Below are positions 20,589 to 31,897 of a stretch of DNA of 64,000 nt, in pieces. The notes under the pieces were generated by a model. That model was not told the origin of the DNA. It saw nothing but the letters and a program-made list of their open reading frames with translations, and searched no databases. Source of the stretch: Blepharisma japonicum (lineage: Eukaryota > Ciliophora > Heterotrichea > Heterotrichida > Blepharismidae). The position numbers and the translations under genes are program-made. Each line of letters starts with the position of its first letter. The stretch's first letter is position 1. The stretch is taken from contig CATKHK010000063.1 of the NCBI GenBank assembly GCA_949751835.1, positions 186,001 through 250,000 on the forward strand, read 5' to 3'.

Positions 20589-21657
20589 ATGAAGGTGCCA
20601 TCTTTTACAGATTTGCTTGGGCCACTTCCAGGGATTATTTCAGGGATAAGAAGCTATAGACTTTTCAAAGCTATTGAGAACCCAAATAATGCCAAAGCTT
20701 TGAAGTTTTTAAAGAAAAAAAGAAACATTTTTAATCTAAAACAAGCAAACACAGGTCTGAATCCTCTGCATTTGATTACAATGAAAAATGATAACCAATT
20801 AATTGAAGCAATTACAAACAGACAGGACTGCCAAGCACACATAAATGACCAAGACAATGATCAGCAGTGGGCTGCTGTTCATTTTGCAGCGAAAAATGGC
20901 AACTTAGAAGCTTTAAAATATTTTCTCAAACTAGGAGCTAATCTTTCAATAAAAAACAAAGAAGGCTCAGGTCCAATCCACATAGCAGCTGGACACAATC
21001 ACAAAGAATTCATTCAAAAACTAATAGAAAGAAGCGTCCATATAGACGAAAGAGACACACACATGAGGACAGCCCTTCATTATTCCGCAGTCCAAAACTT
21101 CCAAGACCTCGCAGAATGGCTCATCTCAAAAGGAGCCTCCACATCTGCAGTAGACAATGTCGGAATGACCCCAATTTATGTAGCTGTCCATGCTGGGAGC
21201 TTTAACGTCACTGAATTTTTGCATAATTATAAAGACGGATATACAAAAATCCCAGGAAGCAAATGCAAGCTAATACATTTAGCTTGTAGGCACCAAGATA
21301 CAAAAATCCTTGAATTCTTGCATGCAAATGGGCATGATTTGTGGGATTTTGATAATGAGGTAATTGACAAGAAAGGTTGATAGAGAAAGCGTGTATCATT
21401 ATGCAGCACTGGATGGGGCTGTTAACTGCATAGACTATTTGATTAGTAAAAATATAGCAATTGATAGGCAAGACTCGAGAGGCTTGACAGCGCTACATAT
21501 TGCGGTCGGGGTGAAGAATCTTGCAGTTATAAAGAAGCTGTGTGAAGCAGGGGCGAGACTTGATATACCAAATATTGAAGGATTAAGTCCGCTGGAAATG
21601 GCTGAGAGTGTCCGTGATCATGCAACTTTAACTTTATTGAGGAGATTTAAGAGATAA
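20589..21657 (+). CDS. Ankyrin-repeat protein, two exons
   Basis: Exons 20589-21359 and 21376-21657, split by a 16-nt intron, encode 350 residues. At least eight ankyrin repeats are visible, from about residue 45 to the end (GLNPLHLIT, WAAVHFAAKNGNLEALKYFL, GSGPIHIAAGHNHKEFIQKLI, MRTALHYSAVQN, MTPIYVAVHAGS, CKLIHLACRHQD, SVYHYAALDGAVNCIDYLI, GLTALHIAVGVKN). The splice junction restores the seventh repeat (WDFDNE|VDRESVYHYAA). There is no other domain, so it is presumably a protein-interaction scaffold. Without the splice a stop falls in the middle of the array. Stop TAA. Confidence 0.85.
21360..21375 (+). other. 16-nt intron of the ankyrin gene
   Basis: It reads GTAATTGACAAGAAAG. Reading through it runs into TGA-TAG; removing it continues the ankyrin array in frame. 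Confidence 0.88.
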
Positions 21658-22430
21658 ATAATAATTAAGTGGGAGAATTTGGATTTTTAGAATGATAAAG
21701 CATTGAGATTTTATTATTAAGTTATGTTGTCGATATATCAAGCAAGCTTTGATGTAATAATTGATAGAGATACGAATTAAAATATATGAATTTTCAGAAT
21801 CAAGCGTAGCTATCAGAGATCAGGATAAAAATTCATCATATTAATAAATATTGTAAGCCATAATAAAAATTATTAAATTTGGTATGACTGATGGGAATAT
21901 AAATTAAAGATTGAAATTAAAGAAATATTATACTGTTTATATGAAATTTTTAGCTAATGATATTACAAATATAATAGGTTTATAACTAAAATAATAATGC
22001 GAATCCTATAAGAATAAGCATTTTAATTCTAAATAAATTTACAATAGATCAATCAGCAATCTCAGTTAAATAAAAAGGCTGCATAATAAAAATGATAAAA
22101 TTAAAAAGGTGAAAATAAATTTAAAATAGATAATATTAATTTAAAGCTTATTAATGTTTTAAGTCTTTTATTATAGCTATATAAAGTTTATTAAAAAATT
22201 AATAATCTCTCCATCGCATTTCCAATTAATATTAAAAACTTACTATAGCCTTTGCATATTAATAAATAATTAGCTTCCCTATCATCTTTATCATAATTTG
22301 CTAAGCAGATGATTTAAAATTAATAATTTTAGCCTCCTATTTCAAATAACATCGATATTTTATTTCCATTTTTGCCAACGAAAATTTGGTGTTTTCTAAT
22401 TTATCTTTTTAAGTCTCGATAATTATTATA
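21658..22430. other. Gene-free AT-rich region
   Basis: About 770 bp of roughly 20-25% GC DNA between two plus-strand genes. No gene, RNA or clear repeat is seen; it includes the promoter of the next gene. Confidence 0.5.
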
Positions 22431-23306
22431 ATGGGGAACTGTCAACAATCTTTCTTCACAAAAACGATAACATTTATCTTCGATCCTCGATTTTTCCCAG
22501 TCCCAAAGCGTACTCAAAAGGTCCCAGCCAATACAACAATAAAATCCCTTTGCCGAGAACTAAAATCCCTAATGTCCCCATCATATCCTAGACATGCCCA
22601 CTCTATAAATCTCCGATTTCGAGAAAAAACTTACTATCATAAAGACATCACCCTTCTTTCTGAGCTTTTCATTAAAAAAGGTGAAAAAATATTCGTGCAT
22701 GTCGTTCCCAAATCAAAAGATTTCCGATTGATAAATGTCAAGATCCACTGTTGTAAGCACTCAAATATATGCCTTTCAGTATCTAATGAGTCTACCATTT
22801 CTCAGCTAGAAGATTCAATTTCAGGCTTAAAAGGCTGCTGCTCTAATCACTCTTGCAAGTTATTATGCGATGACCTAGAACTTAGGTCAGATGAAAGCTG
22901 TGAGTTTCCTCCAGGGCATTCTTTGCATGCTCTTTATCAAGGACAGCATTTAGGATGTGCCCCAAGTCCTTGAAAAATTAAACAGCCAGGGCTGATCCAG
23001 GAAGGGATATGCATGAACCAGAACTGCCTTGCTTATAAGCAGTCTGTGTGCATTAATAAAGGACTGGGGAAATTCAATCTGGTTAATGAGAATGAAATTG
23101 GAGAGCACAGGTGTACAATGTGTGAACAAAATTTGTATAATACAAAAAGATTCGGATTTATTAATTGTTGGTATCAATATGTTGCGTATGGACGAGATGG
23201 AGGAACCCAGCAAGAAACTTGCACAGCCAGCTTCACATATTGTGAATTCGACCTCTTCAAAAACTTTGACTGGGAAAGGTTAGATGTTTTGGTTTCAAAA
23301 TTGTAA
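22431..23306 (+). CDS. Ubiquitin-like + Cys-rich domain protein
   Basis: The 291-residue product reads TGA at 22971-22973 as Trp (CAPSPWKIKQPG). Residues about 10-95 and 100-170 look like two ubiquitin-like beta-grasp modules (TITFIFDP..., INVKIHCC...; the second is rich in Cys). The C-terminal 120 residues follow a pattern PGL...GxCxNxxCxAYxxxVCINKGxGxFNL...CTMCEQ, which I remember from uncharacterised proteins of ciliates and other protists. The Cys pairs suggest zinc binding. I assign no function; the gene would be split in two under the standard code. Stop TAA. Confidence 0.65.
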
Positions 23307-23407
23307 GTTTAATTATTTATTAAATGCTATTCCTTATATTAATTTCCTATTACTACTAAAATATATTTAAATAGAAATATTTTTCCCTGATATAAAGTTA
23401 TAATAAA

Positions 23408-23647
23408 ATGATGGTGAAATCATTGCTCAGTTTTTGCTTATTTTTAGTGGCATTTGCAGAGGAAGCAGCAACAGATAACTCAACCATTGATGTAGGACTC
23501 GAACAAATCTGTATTTGGCTCCCAATCGTGTTAGTTCTTACAGTTGGGTCTGCAGTGTATGCTCTCTTTAATATGGATGTAGGAAGAGACTCATTACTAA
23601 ACGCAAAATTCTTAATTGCTGAGCCAAGCCATGAAAGACAACATTAA
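23408..23647 (+). CDS. ATP6AP2: Miniature ATP6AP2-like (V-ATPase-associated) membrane protein
   Basis: The 79-residue protein has an N-terminal signal peptide (about 1-18, ending AFAEEA), a short lumenal part and one transmembrane helix (about 33-54), followed by NMDVGRDSLLNAKF. That last motif matches the C-terminal end of ATP6AP2/(pro)renin receptor, NMDPGYDSIIYRM, which directly follows its transmembrane helix and is part of the membrane sector of the V-ATPase. In animals the protein has about 350 residues and is cleaved to leave an 8.9-kDa fragment; here the gene encodes only that fragment. A role in assembly of the proton pump is inferred. The C-terminal HERQH differs from the animal tail. 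Confidence 0.6.
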   Translation: MMVKSLLSFCLFLVAFAEEAATDNSTIDVGLEQICIWLPIVLVLTVGSAVYALFNMDVGRDSLLNAKFLIAEPSHERQH

Positions 23648-23887
23648 ATAATCAAAATTACTAAATAGAAATAGAAAGATTATTATTAAGGCAGCTTACA
23701 TTAGCTGAATTATTTATAAGTTGCCTATAAAAAGCTTCTGAGCTTAACGAAGTAATTTTCTTTACACATTTGATAATTATTACATAACCCAATTGAATTT
23801 TACTATAAATAATCTAGCATTTAAAGTTTATTTTAATTAAAACACTTTTCTTTATAATTTTGACTTAATTTAAATCTATTAAAATGC

Positions 23888-25267
23888 TTATGAGGTATTA
23901 ATGTCTTGAAGTGCGAAATATTGCGTGACTGCTTGATTGATTTGTCTCCTCATTTCTTGTTTCATTTGGCTTCTCGCTCTTAGTCTGTAATACAACAAAG
24001 CAAATATTAATATGCAGAAGAATCCAAGCAAAATCATTAGTAAAGTGGTCATAGAAACCATATACTGATTTTCTGGCCAATCACTCCCATACCCATTATC
24101 ATAGCAACTCTGTGGCGTTTTTTCAAAAGCTGAACAAATTGCATCAAGCACATCTTTGCTGTCCCAATTTCCCATATAAGTTTGGTTATTAATCACTATA
24201 GCAGGATAAAACTGCACTCCAGAGTGCTTCCACTTCCTCCTTTCTTGCCTTAAAATAATATTATCGTCCATAGTAATATTTTTGCCTCCTTCAGTTGAGT
24301 CTTTAATGCATTTATCGATGTCTTTGTAATCCACCCCAATCTCATTAATAATTTTTTTTGAGCATTCTTCTGAAAATGACGCTAAACATCTTTTCCTAAA
24401 TTGAGACATATATTTAAACCATACTTTGTGGGATCCTTTTGCCTCTGATGCCATCCATAAGCACTTTTGTCGTAAATCTTCTGCTACAATATGCTTTCCT
24501 GCAAGTGGTCCAAGACCGTCAGGGTCTGCTGCACAGTATCTTCCACCACTTAGGCAGTTATCTACTGGAGATGTAAAGTTATTGTCAGCACATACAGAGC
24601 ATCTCCAATGTACGTAATTTGGAGAAAATGTAACCAGGTTAAAGTCAACTTCATTTATTGTGTCATACAATTCAGAGACAAAATCCAAAATTTTTAAATT
24701 GTCGCTGGACATCCATAAACCTAATTCTATATGGTCATATGATTTTCTCATTGAAAACTCCAGGCCAATTTCCACATCATATCCTGAAATAATCTCATTA
24801 ATAATATCATGCCCATCACTCTTTGTAATAAGTACACTTGGGATATTTACTTCTGTACCTACCCCATCATCACTTAAAACATGCTGACTAATATCTCCAT
24901 CTACGCTATTTGCTATAATCACACAATTGACCCCAATTTCTTGGGCATGCTTTACTTTAAGTGTATTTGGACATCTGCCTATTTCAATTATAAGGAAAGA
25001 AGCTTGGAATTCTTCTGGCTGATGGACTGTTATGTTTGTGAAGGGCAGACAGCCAAGTCTTTCTCCTTCATTTGGCAAATAGACTTTTCCAATAATTTTT
25101 CTTCCATATGGCGGATTTCCAAAGTTTGCGATTGAGATTGGTATTGAATTTTTATTGTATCTTCCAAAGATAGTATCGTTTAGTGTTCTTGGGCGATAAA
25201 TTGTGATATCTGCTGAAATGAAAACGCTGAAGGTGATTAGTAGAGAAATGACTCTAAATAATACCAT
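23888..25267 (-). CDS. Vacuolar sorting receptor-like PA-domain protein
   Basis: I place the start at ATG 25267 (MVLFRVISLLITFSVFISA, a good signal peptide), giving 459 residues; an upstream in-frame ATG exists but precedes a non-signal sequence. A protease-associated (PA) domain spans about residues 50-160. The middle carries the plant VSR pattern (VxWRC near 230, GGRYCAADP, VAEDLRQKC, a Cys-rich region to about 390). One transmembrane helix (about 402-425) and a basic tail containing YFAL, a YxxPhi sorting signal as in plant VSRs (YMPL), follow. VSRs carry hydrolases from Golgi to vacuole or lysosome through clathrin adaptors; a similar role is inferred. The EGF-like domains of plant VSRs are absent. 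Stop TAA. Confidence 0.82.
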   Translation of the reverse strand: MVLFRVISLLITFSVFISADITIYRPRTLNDTIFGRYNKNSIPISIANFGNPPYGRKIIGKVYLPNEGERLGCLPFTNITVHQPEEFQASFLIIEIGRCPNTLKVKHAQEIGVNCVIIANSVDGDISQHVLSDDGVGTEVNIPSVLITKSDGHDIINEIISGYDVEIGLEFSMRKSYDHIELGLWMSSDNLKILDFVSELYDTINEVDFNLVTFSPNYVHWRCSVCADNNFTSPVDNCLSGGRYCAADPDGLGPLAGKHIVAEDLRQKCLWMASEAKGSHKVWFKYMSQFRKRCLASFSEECSKKIINEIGVDYKDIDKCIKDSTEGGKNITMDDNIILRQERRKWKHSGVQFYPAIVINNQTYMGNWDSKDVLDAICSAFEKTPQSCYDNGYGSDWPENQYMVSMTTLLMILLGFFCILIFALLYYRLRARSQMKQEMRRQINQAVTQYFALQDINTS

Positions 25268-25409
25268 TTTCTTATTTATTATTAAGGCTTGCAAAGACTT
25301 GATATATTTGAATATTGTAGATCTTTTGGAAATCTTTTTGAATTGCAACTATTTTTATTTTTAAAGACTAAAAATAAATATTTTTTAAAAGGAATATATT
25401 TTTTACACA

Positions 25410-27212
25410 CTAATATATAAAGACTCTATGAATGATCTTCACATTCTGTCTGCAGCATGGACATTCAATTAATGGGCAACCATCTTCTCTCTCTTTATCC
25501 ATTGGCAGACCTATATACTCGACACAGTAATGGCAATAAGAAGAATGCCCACAAGGCAAGAATAGTGTGTTTTTCTTTTCATTCATGCAATAAATGCACA
25601 GTTCTTTTTCTTCATTATATAGAAAATGAGGCGCTGTATAAGTTCTTTCCCTGACTCTAATTTCATCTCTTTCTCTAGTAATTGATGCTAGCTGTTCTTC
25701 CAATACTTTATATTTTTCTTGCAAATCCTCAATAGTTGCTTCATATTGGCTATTCTGTATAAATGATAGCTTTTTTTCTTCTTTTTTAATATGCCTTTTA
25801 ATCATCATTTCTCGATCAGCGTTTTCGTGCTTTAAATCATTAATTTCATTAATAAGAAGGTCTCTTTCTCTAATAATTACTTCGAAATCTCTTATGAATT
25901 GTCCTTCCATTGCTTCTTTTTGGTCAGTTATTTGGTTTTTAAGTTTCTTAATTTCTTCACTTTGAGCTATCATTGTTTCATTTAATAAATTTAGCTGTTC
26001 TATGTAATTTTCTTCAATCATTGCTACATCAGCTTTTAATTGTTCGATTTTTACTTTCTTTTTGTGGTTTTTAGCACTTTTTCTTGCTAGCTCTTTGTTT
26101 TCTGCTTTTAATATGTCAAGCTGTGCAAGGATTTCTTCATTTCTTTTTTGTAGCAGATTAAGATGCTCAATTTTTTCATTAAGCTCTTGTTTTAATTTTT
26201 CTTCGCTGCTCTTTAAGAATGAGATTTCTTCTTCTAAGCTTAGATCTTTAGTATTTTCACTCTCTAGAAAAGCATGCTTTCTGTCTTTAATGCTAAAATC
26301 TATACTTTGATCAAGACTGCTTGGCTGTAAACAATCTTCAAACCAATGACTATTAGATCTTTCTCTATGAGAAACATCTTTATCCTTGCAACCCTCTAAT
26401 ATATTTTCCCTACAAAAATCATCTTCAGCTTGATGAAAATCTTCAGTGCCTGCATCTACCAATTTTTGCTTGCGAAGATCAAGGGCAAAACAACTTAGAA
26501 GCTTTATAGAGAATAAAAACACTTCTTTATACATCATAATTGGCACATTCAAAACTCCTCGAGCACTTGAAGACTGTTTAGGATTAGAAGTCACCCTTCA
26601 TAAAAGTAAAATCATTATAATCTCATAAGATAAAATCGCACAGCAAACTGCAACTACCCATATGCTTTGCTTTAAATAAAACACCAATATCAGTGATTTT
26701 CCAATTGAAATACATGAAATAATAATCAAAGATTTCTTAAAAGAAAAACAGCCAGAAATATAGACTATTGTAGACAGCCAATAAAAAGCAAATACTTGAA
26801 AGCTGTAATGGATAACCGCTATTTCGCAGCTAAAGAAAAGAGAGAGCCCACTAAATAAAACTCCTTCTGATACCGCTAAAAGAGCTATTGTTGCAAAGCT
26901 GGAGCTTAGCTTTGGCTTTTTTGCTTTAAATTTTAATATTACGAATATTGTGACAAAATACGATACTATCCCGTATACCAAGGACATTGTAATTATCAAG
27001 TTGTTATTTGGGCTGATCATCATTGACAAAATATTGAATCCCATTGAGAACATAAAAGAAAGAATGGTTTTTGTTGCAAATATTGTGAGTACTAATGATA
27101 TAAGTTTATACTTCGGGAATGCTTTATATTTTATATTTTTGAAATCCCTTTCTATTTTTGATACATCATGTTGACTTGATAAAAGAGGAGAACTTAAATC
27201 GGAGCGATTCAT
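25410..27212 (-). CDS. Multi-TM (BI-1/TMBIM-like) + coiled coil + RING protein
   Basis: One frame of 600 residues continues through a TGA at 26598-26600 that separates two apparent ORFs. Residues about 35-240 contain six or seven hydrophobic helices, the last followed by MMYKEVFLFSIKLLSC, reminiscent of the end of BAX-inhibitor-1/TMBIM proteins. Residues about 300-500 form a long coiled coil (EEISFLKSSEEKLKQELNEK and onward). The end (about 540-590) is a RING/C3HC4-like finger: CIYC...LPCGHSSYCHYC...CPLIECPCC. The likely activity is a membrane-anchored E3 ubiquitin ligase, perhaps in the ER; the TMBIM relation is tentative. Under the standard code this would be read as two genes. Stop TAG. 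Confidence 0.7.
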
Positions 27213-27476
27213 TTTTATAAATTTATAACAAAAATCTATAAAGTTTTTAGAAAAAGCTCAGTAATTAATTTTGCTTCTGAAAAGCAAAATTGACATCTAA
27301 TAGAATGAAATAGAAGTAATATGAATAAGCCTTAACATTTTTAAAATCATTGATTATTCTTTTCTAGATAAAAATATTTTTATTCTTAGATTTCAAGCTT
27401 ATTTAATTGATATTATCTCAATTATCTCAAAGGACTTCTAATAATTCTTAATTTTGATATTATTTAGATAAAATAC

Positions 27477-28886
27477 ATGCTCAAAAGAAAACGCGGGAAA
27501 ACTACATCTCCTTTATCACCAAATAAAAGTACAATATCTATAAGAAATACCCCCAAAAAACCCAAGCTTAATAATCATCACAAAGGAGAGAACGGTTATG
27601 AACAAACAACGCTAAGCCAAACATTCTTAAAGAAACCACCAGCTCAATCCCCAAAACCTAATAAACAAATTCAGCCAAAAATAGTAGAGCAAAATTTCCC
27701 GCCACAAACTCTCCAAACTTATCGTTTATATCCCGAAATTGAAGGTATAATTCGATCATATCTTAAGGTATATATAAAAAAACTCAAAGATAAAAATTTT
27801 TTTGCCCTTGAAGAACCTCAAAAATCCATAATTATCGAAGGGCCAAGTGGCTGCGGGAAAACATTTCTAATTAAAAGCTTATGTGAAGAATTAGGCTTAA
27901 GGATCCTTGAACTTGGAGTATCTCATAATCGAAATAGCTCTCAAACAATAAAAATTTTATCTGAAGCTACACAAACCTATGCATTGACTTCTGGGGAAGT
28001 AAAAAATATCCAGGGAAGCATAATTCTCCTCGACGATGTTGACATAGTTTTAGAGCCTGATAAAGGTTTTCACAAAAGTGTTTCAGACTTATTAGGATCA
28101 AATCGGAATCCAATAATAATGACATGCCAATACTCCCCCAAAATTTTTAGATGTCATGATAACGTAAAAGTCTGCCGCATAGAAAGCGCTCCTAACAAAG
28201 TTTTTGGGTTTCTAAAATGAAAGCGAGACGAATTAAAATTAAAATTAAGCGACGAAGAATTAGAAGTTTTATGCGCCCACACAAAAGCAAATTTGCATGC
28301 ACTACTAAATGCAATGAAACTTATTGTAAGCTTTAGATAGAGACCTCTAGATTTAATTGGCTGAGACAATGCAAGACTAATCGCTCCTGGCTCTGTGGAG
28401 ATTGTAAAAGATTCAAAAGCTAATATGCTAGACAGCGAAATGTTGAATTTCATAGAAAATAACTCGACCAGTATTGACTTAGGAATTGATGAGTATGTGA
28501 ATTGGCTTGAAGGACTAGAAGAAATTGACATTTTGAACTCATTTAGCAAAAATATTCAAGAAAAAGAGAACCCGATTTTAAATGAATGCTCAATTTATAG
28601 TGGCACGATGGCCTATATGCAATATTTAAGCGACTATTTTATGAGGAACCAAGAAAGCACTTGCAGATGTAAGCTTCAAGAAATCGATGAAGAAAAATCT
28701 AATTTGACCATTGTTAGAGAACACTTGGCACATATGGGAGACCCAACTGATTATATTGGGTATTTTCAGGAAATCTCGAAGATGTCTTGTGATGTGGAGC
28801 CTTCTTATTATCTACGGACTAAACCAAAGCTGGCAAACCTGATGTCCATATTCTTACAGAGAAATCCGAACTTGTTTAGGACTTAA
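27477..28886 (+). CDS. ATAD5: ATAD5/Elg1-like AAA+ clamp-unloading ATPase, compact, two exons
   Basis: Exons 27477-28325 and 28341-28886 (15-nt intron) give 464 residues; TGA is Trp at 28218-28220 and 28362-28364. The Walker A motif GPSGCGKT is at residues 122-129 and Walker B LLDD at 184-187. The sequence between them (LGLRILELGVSHNRNSSQTI, LSEATQTY) and after (DIVLEPDKGFHKSV, PIIMTCQ) is that of ATAD5/Elg1 rather than Rfc1 or Ctf18. Elg1 forms an RFC-like complex with Rfc2-5 that removes PCNA from DNA. Human ATAD5 has over 1800 residues; this form has lost nearly all of the N-terminus. QTTLSQTF at 43-50 resembles a PCNA-interacting PIP box with one deviation. Stop TAA. Confidence 0.78.
28326..28340 (+). 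other. 15-nt intron of the ATAD5-like gene
   Basis: It reads GTAAGCTTTAGATAG. It contains an in-frame TAG, and its removal joins two open frames in phase. Confidence 0.88.
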
Positions 28887-29027
28887 TTTGTATTGCAGAT
28901 TTTATAAAAATAATATTTACTTGTTATCTTCTTACCTTAATTTGCCAATGAGCAAATATTGAGAAATTTTAAAAAATAAATAAAATCTTTTGATTTACGG
29001 AAGTGAAGAAATAATAAATCTGAAGAA

Positions 29028-31763
29028 ATGTCACAAAAAAGTTTAAGAATAAAGTTGACTTGAAAGATTATTGTTCCTTTAATGATAGGAATGATTCTTA
29101 TTTGCAGCGTTGCAATAATCCCATTGTATAACGAATACCCTATTTGAATAGACAACTATATTGATGATATTCATGACGACCAAGGAAAAGCAATGATAGA
29201 AGTATCACTATATCTCGTTAAAAGTGAGTCACTTAATATAATCCAGCACTCAGCAAATCTTATGATAATTGCAAGGACTTTAATGAATTCTTATTTTGGA
29301 AATTCATTAGACATAAAAACTCAAAATTATTCTCCTGGGCTTAACTATGTAAGCGGAATAGCCATAACTGAAAATAAAGCTAAGTTATCATGCTGGAATA
29401 ACATAACAAATACAAGCTACTGCCAAGCTCTCTGATTTACTTCTCCAAGCGATGACAATAGTGCTAACCTAAATAAAACTTCTCTTCTAAATCTGAATTC
29501 ATCTGCTGTCTTTGATAGTTTCTTAAGGCCTATAGCTGTAATTGGCTATAAACTGAATCCATTGTTTGGAGATGTGTTTATAGGTTTTGAAAATGATGGT
29601 CTTTACTATTTAAATCCTGCTGGAAATTACAGTTTTTTAACAAATACATCGAAGAACTCATTATGCAGCAACCCAACCTATCAATATGACCCAAGATGCA
29701 CACTGTGATTTGAGCAAACAAAAAGTAAATCTTTTGAAAGCAGAAATAGCGTAGTTTTAACAGACCTCAATTTAGATATAAATTCTCTAAGTCAATCAGC
29801 TTGTGTAGGAATCTGGAGTAATTCTGACGATTTTATATTGTCAAGCTGCTTAAAATTTTTTCTTAACTCGTTCAGAAAGCGATTGTGGGGGGTAAATGTA
29901 GGGAAAGGCTCTTATATATATGTACTGGATTCTAGTGGAGAAGTGATTGTGTATTCTAAATCAACGTGAAACTCAGCAAGTCCTCCATCAATTTTTGAGC
30001 TTGAATTTGGAAAAAATGCAGATTCTAGCTCAGATGAAGTAAGATATTACAGGGACCATATTTTACCTATTTTTCAGAAAAATAAGACAGAATTGGCATA
30101 TTATAATAAAAATGGTGATAAAATGTTGATATCGATTGCCCCTATTAAGATTCAGCTTGGCTTAAACTCTGAGCTAACTCCTTGGGCATCTGTAGGTATT
30201 GTAATAAAAGAATCTGATGTGACTAAAAAGTTGGACAAGTTAAAAGATGACTTTTATAGCTTAATGTATGGTGAAATTGCCGTTTTTGCATTTTTTATAA
30301 TCCTTTTTGGGATTTGATGCTATTTTTTAACAAAATTCCTTTCTAATGCAGTTACAAAACCTTTAGGAAAATTATCATGCATTTTAAAGCGATTATTTAA
30401 GAAAGATCTTGGAGTTGATATCATGGAAGAATATGCGCCAGGCCCTCCAGAAATTGACTCTTTATATGAAATTTTTGAGAAACTCCGAATTGTTCTTAAA
30501 ATGCATGATTCTATAAAATTCAAAGACGAAACAGCTAGCATGATCAACTACGCTCAAGCCCTAAATTTATTCAGAGACTTCAGGAATAAAAAAGCAATGG
30601 AGCTTTGCCACAGAGAGCTCGGGAACATTCATTTTCAGAATAAAAGATACCCAGAAGCTGCATTAAATTATTATAGCTCATATAGGCTTTCCAAAAATAT
30701 AGAAGGCATTTCTGAGCTAGAAAAAGCAAGGATTAAAATCCAAACAGCAAAATCTATGCTATTTGCAGGAACTAAAAAAGAAGAAGCGATTGAAATGTTT
30801 AATGAATCCATTGATTTCTATAAATCCCTACCACATAAAAATATAGAGATTATTCTCTGTTTACTGGAAAAAATAGAAAGTCTGTTCGCAATCAGCCAAA
30901 TCCCAGTCTCAGATTTAGACGAAGTGGAAAAGTTACTACAGGAGTGAATTCCATTAAGCCTGCAAGGCATTCTTCAGCAAAAATATTTATATTTTAGAGC
31001 TTTTCAATATGAAATGCAAGAAGATTTAAAAACCGCTTCAAGGCTGTATATGATATGTATCGAAGGGTTTATTGATTTCGATCCAAATATAAGGAAAAAA
31101 ACACTTGAAAGATTAATTGGGATTTTTGAAAAAAATAGCCTGCCTTGCAATGATTTAAAAATTTTATGAAAAAATTTAAATGAAAATAACAAAGATATTG
31201 CCTTAATTATTGATACAAAAATTTGCAACTTAGAGGTCCAGAACAATATTTTGTGGCTTATTGAAACCGTTTTTAATAAAAATGATAGATTATCTATAAT
31301 TGATTTTGATGAGGTCACACAAATTCATTTTAATTTGACCAAAAATATCCCCAAAAATATTCGTTTCTCTATTATTGATTTAATTAACCAATCAGGAAAA
31401 TCTGTGCTTTATGATGGGATTAATGCTGGAATTAACCAAATTTGTGCATTAGATACAAAAAATTCAGCACTTTTGCCCAGCCCAGATATCAAGCAGAAAT
31501 GGGTAATAGCTATTTGTGGTAGTGGAGATAAAGGAAGCGAAATTAAGCTGGATTCTCTTTCAAAAAAAGTTCATGAGCTGGGAATAAATTTGGTGATTGT
31601 TTATATCAACTATGATCCTAATCAAGCTAATGAATTAGGATCATTAATAAACTCCAGCCCACGAGGTGTAATAATTTCAGTCTATTCAGACGATGATATT
31701 AGATCAGCAATTCACAAAACTGCAGCATTTATGTGCCCCTCAAACTATGTATTTAACAATTAA
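29028..31763 (+). CDS. Cache-type receptor with TPR and vWA-like cytosolic domains (copy 1)
   Basis: The 911-residue protein is one frame from ATG 29028 to TAA 31761-31763, with about a dozen TGA-Trp codons that break it into fragments under the standard code. A first TM helix (about 13-33) and a second (about 409-436) flank an extracellular sensory region of the double-Cache type (SSAVFDSFLRPIA, FGDVFIGFENDG, YDPRCTLWFEQTK, WASVGIVI). After a HAMP-like linker (APGPPEIDSLYEIFEKLR) come TPR-like helices (about 500-690) and a vWA-like domain (about 720-905; IALIIDTK, KSVLYDGINAG). The metal-site DxSxS of vWA is not kept (DTKIC), so adhesion is probably metal-independent. It is likely a chemosensory or environmental sensor. 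Copy 2 follows 134 bp downstream. Confidence 0.75.
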
Positions 31764-31897
31764 TTTTATATAAAATTCATTATGATAATATATAAATTCG
31801 TTTCACCTATATTAAATTAATATTACCTCAGTGTATTTCTCACCAAATAATAATCCATTTTTGCAACATCTATACAAAAAATTATTCAACATCTCAA

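Noticed and set aside
23029-23283. Separate small plus-strand ORF
   Set aside because: It overlaps the C-terminal half of the Ub-like/Cys-rich gene in another frame; the Cys pattern is in the gene's own frame.
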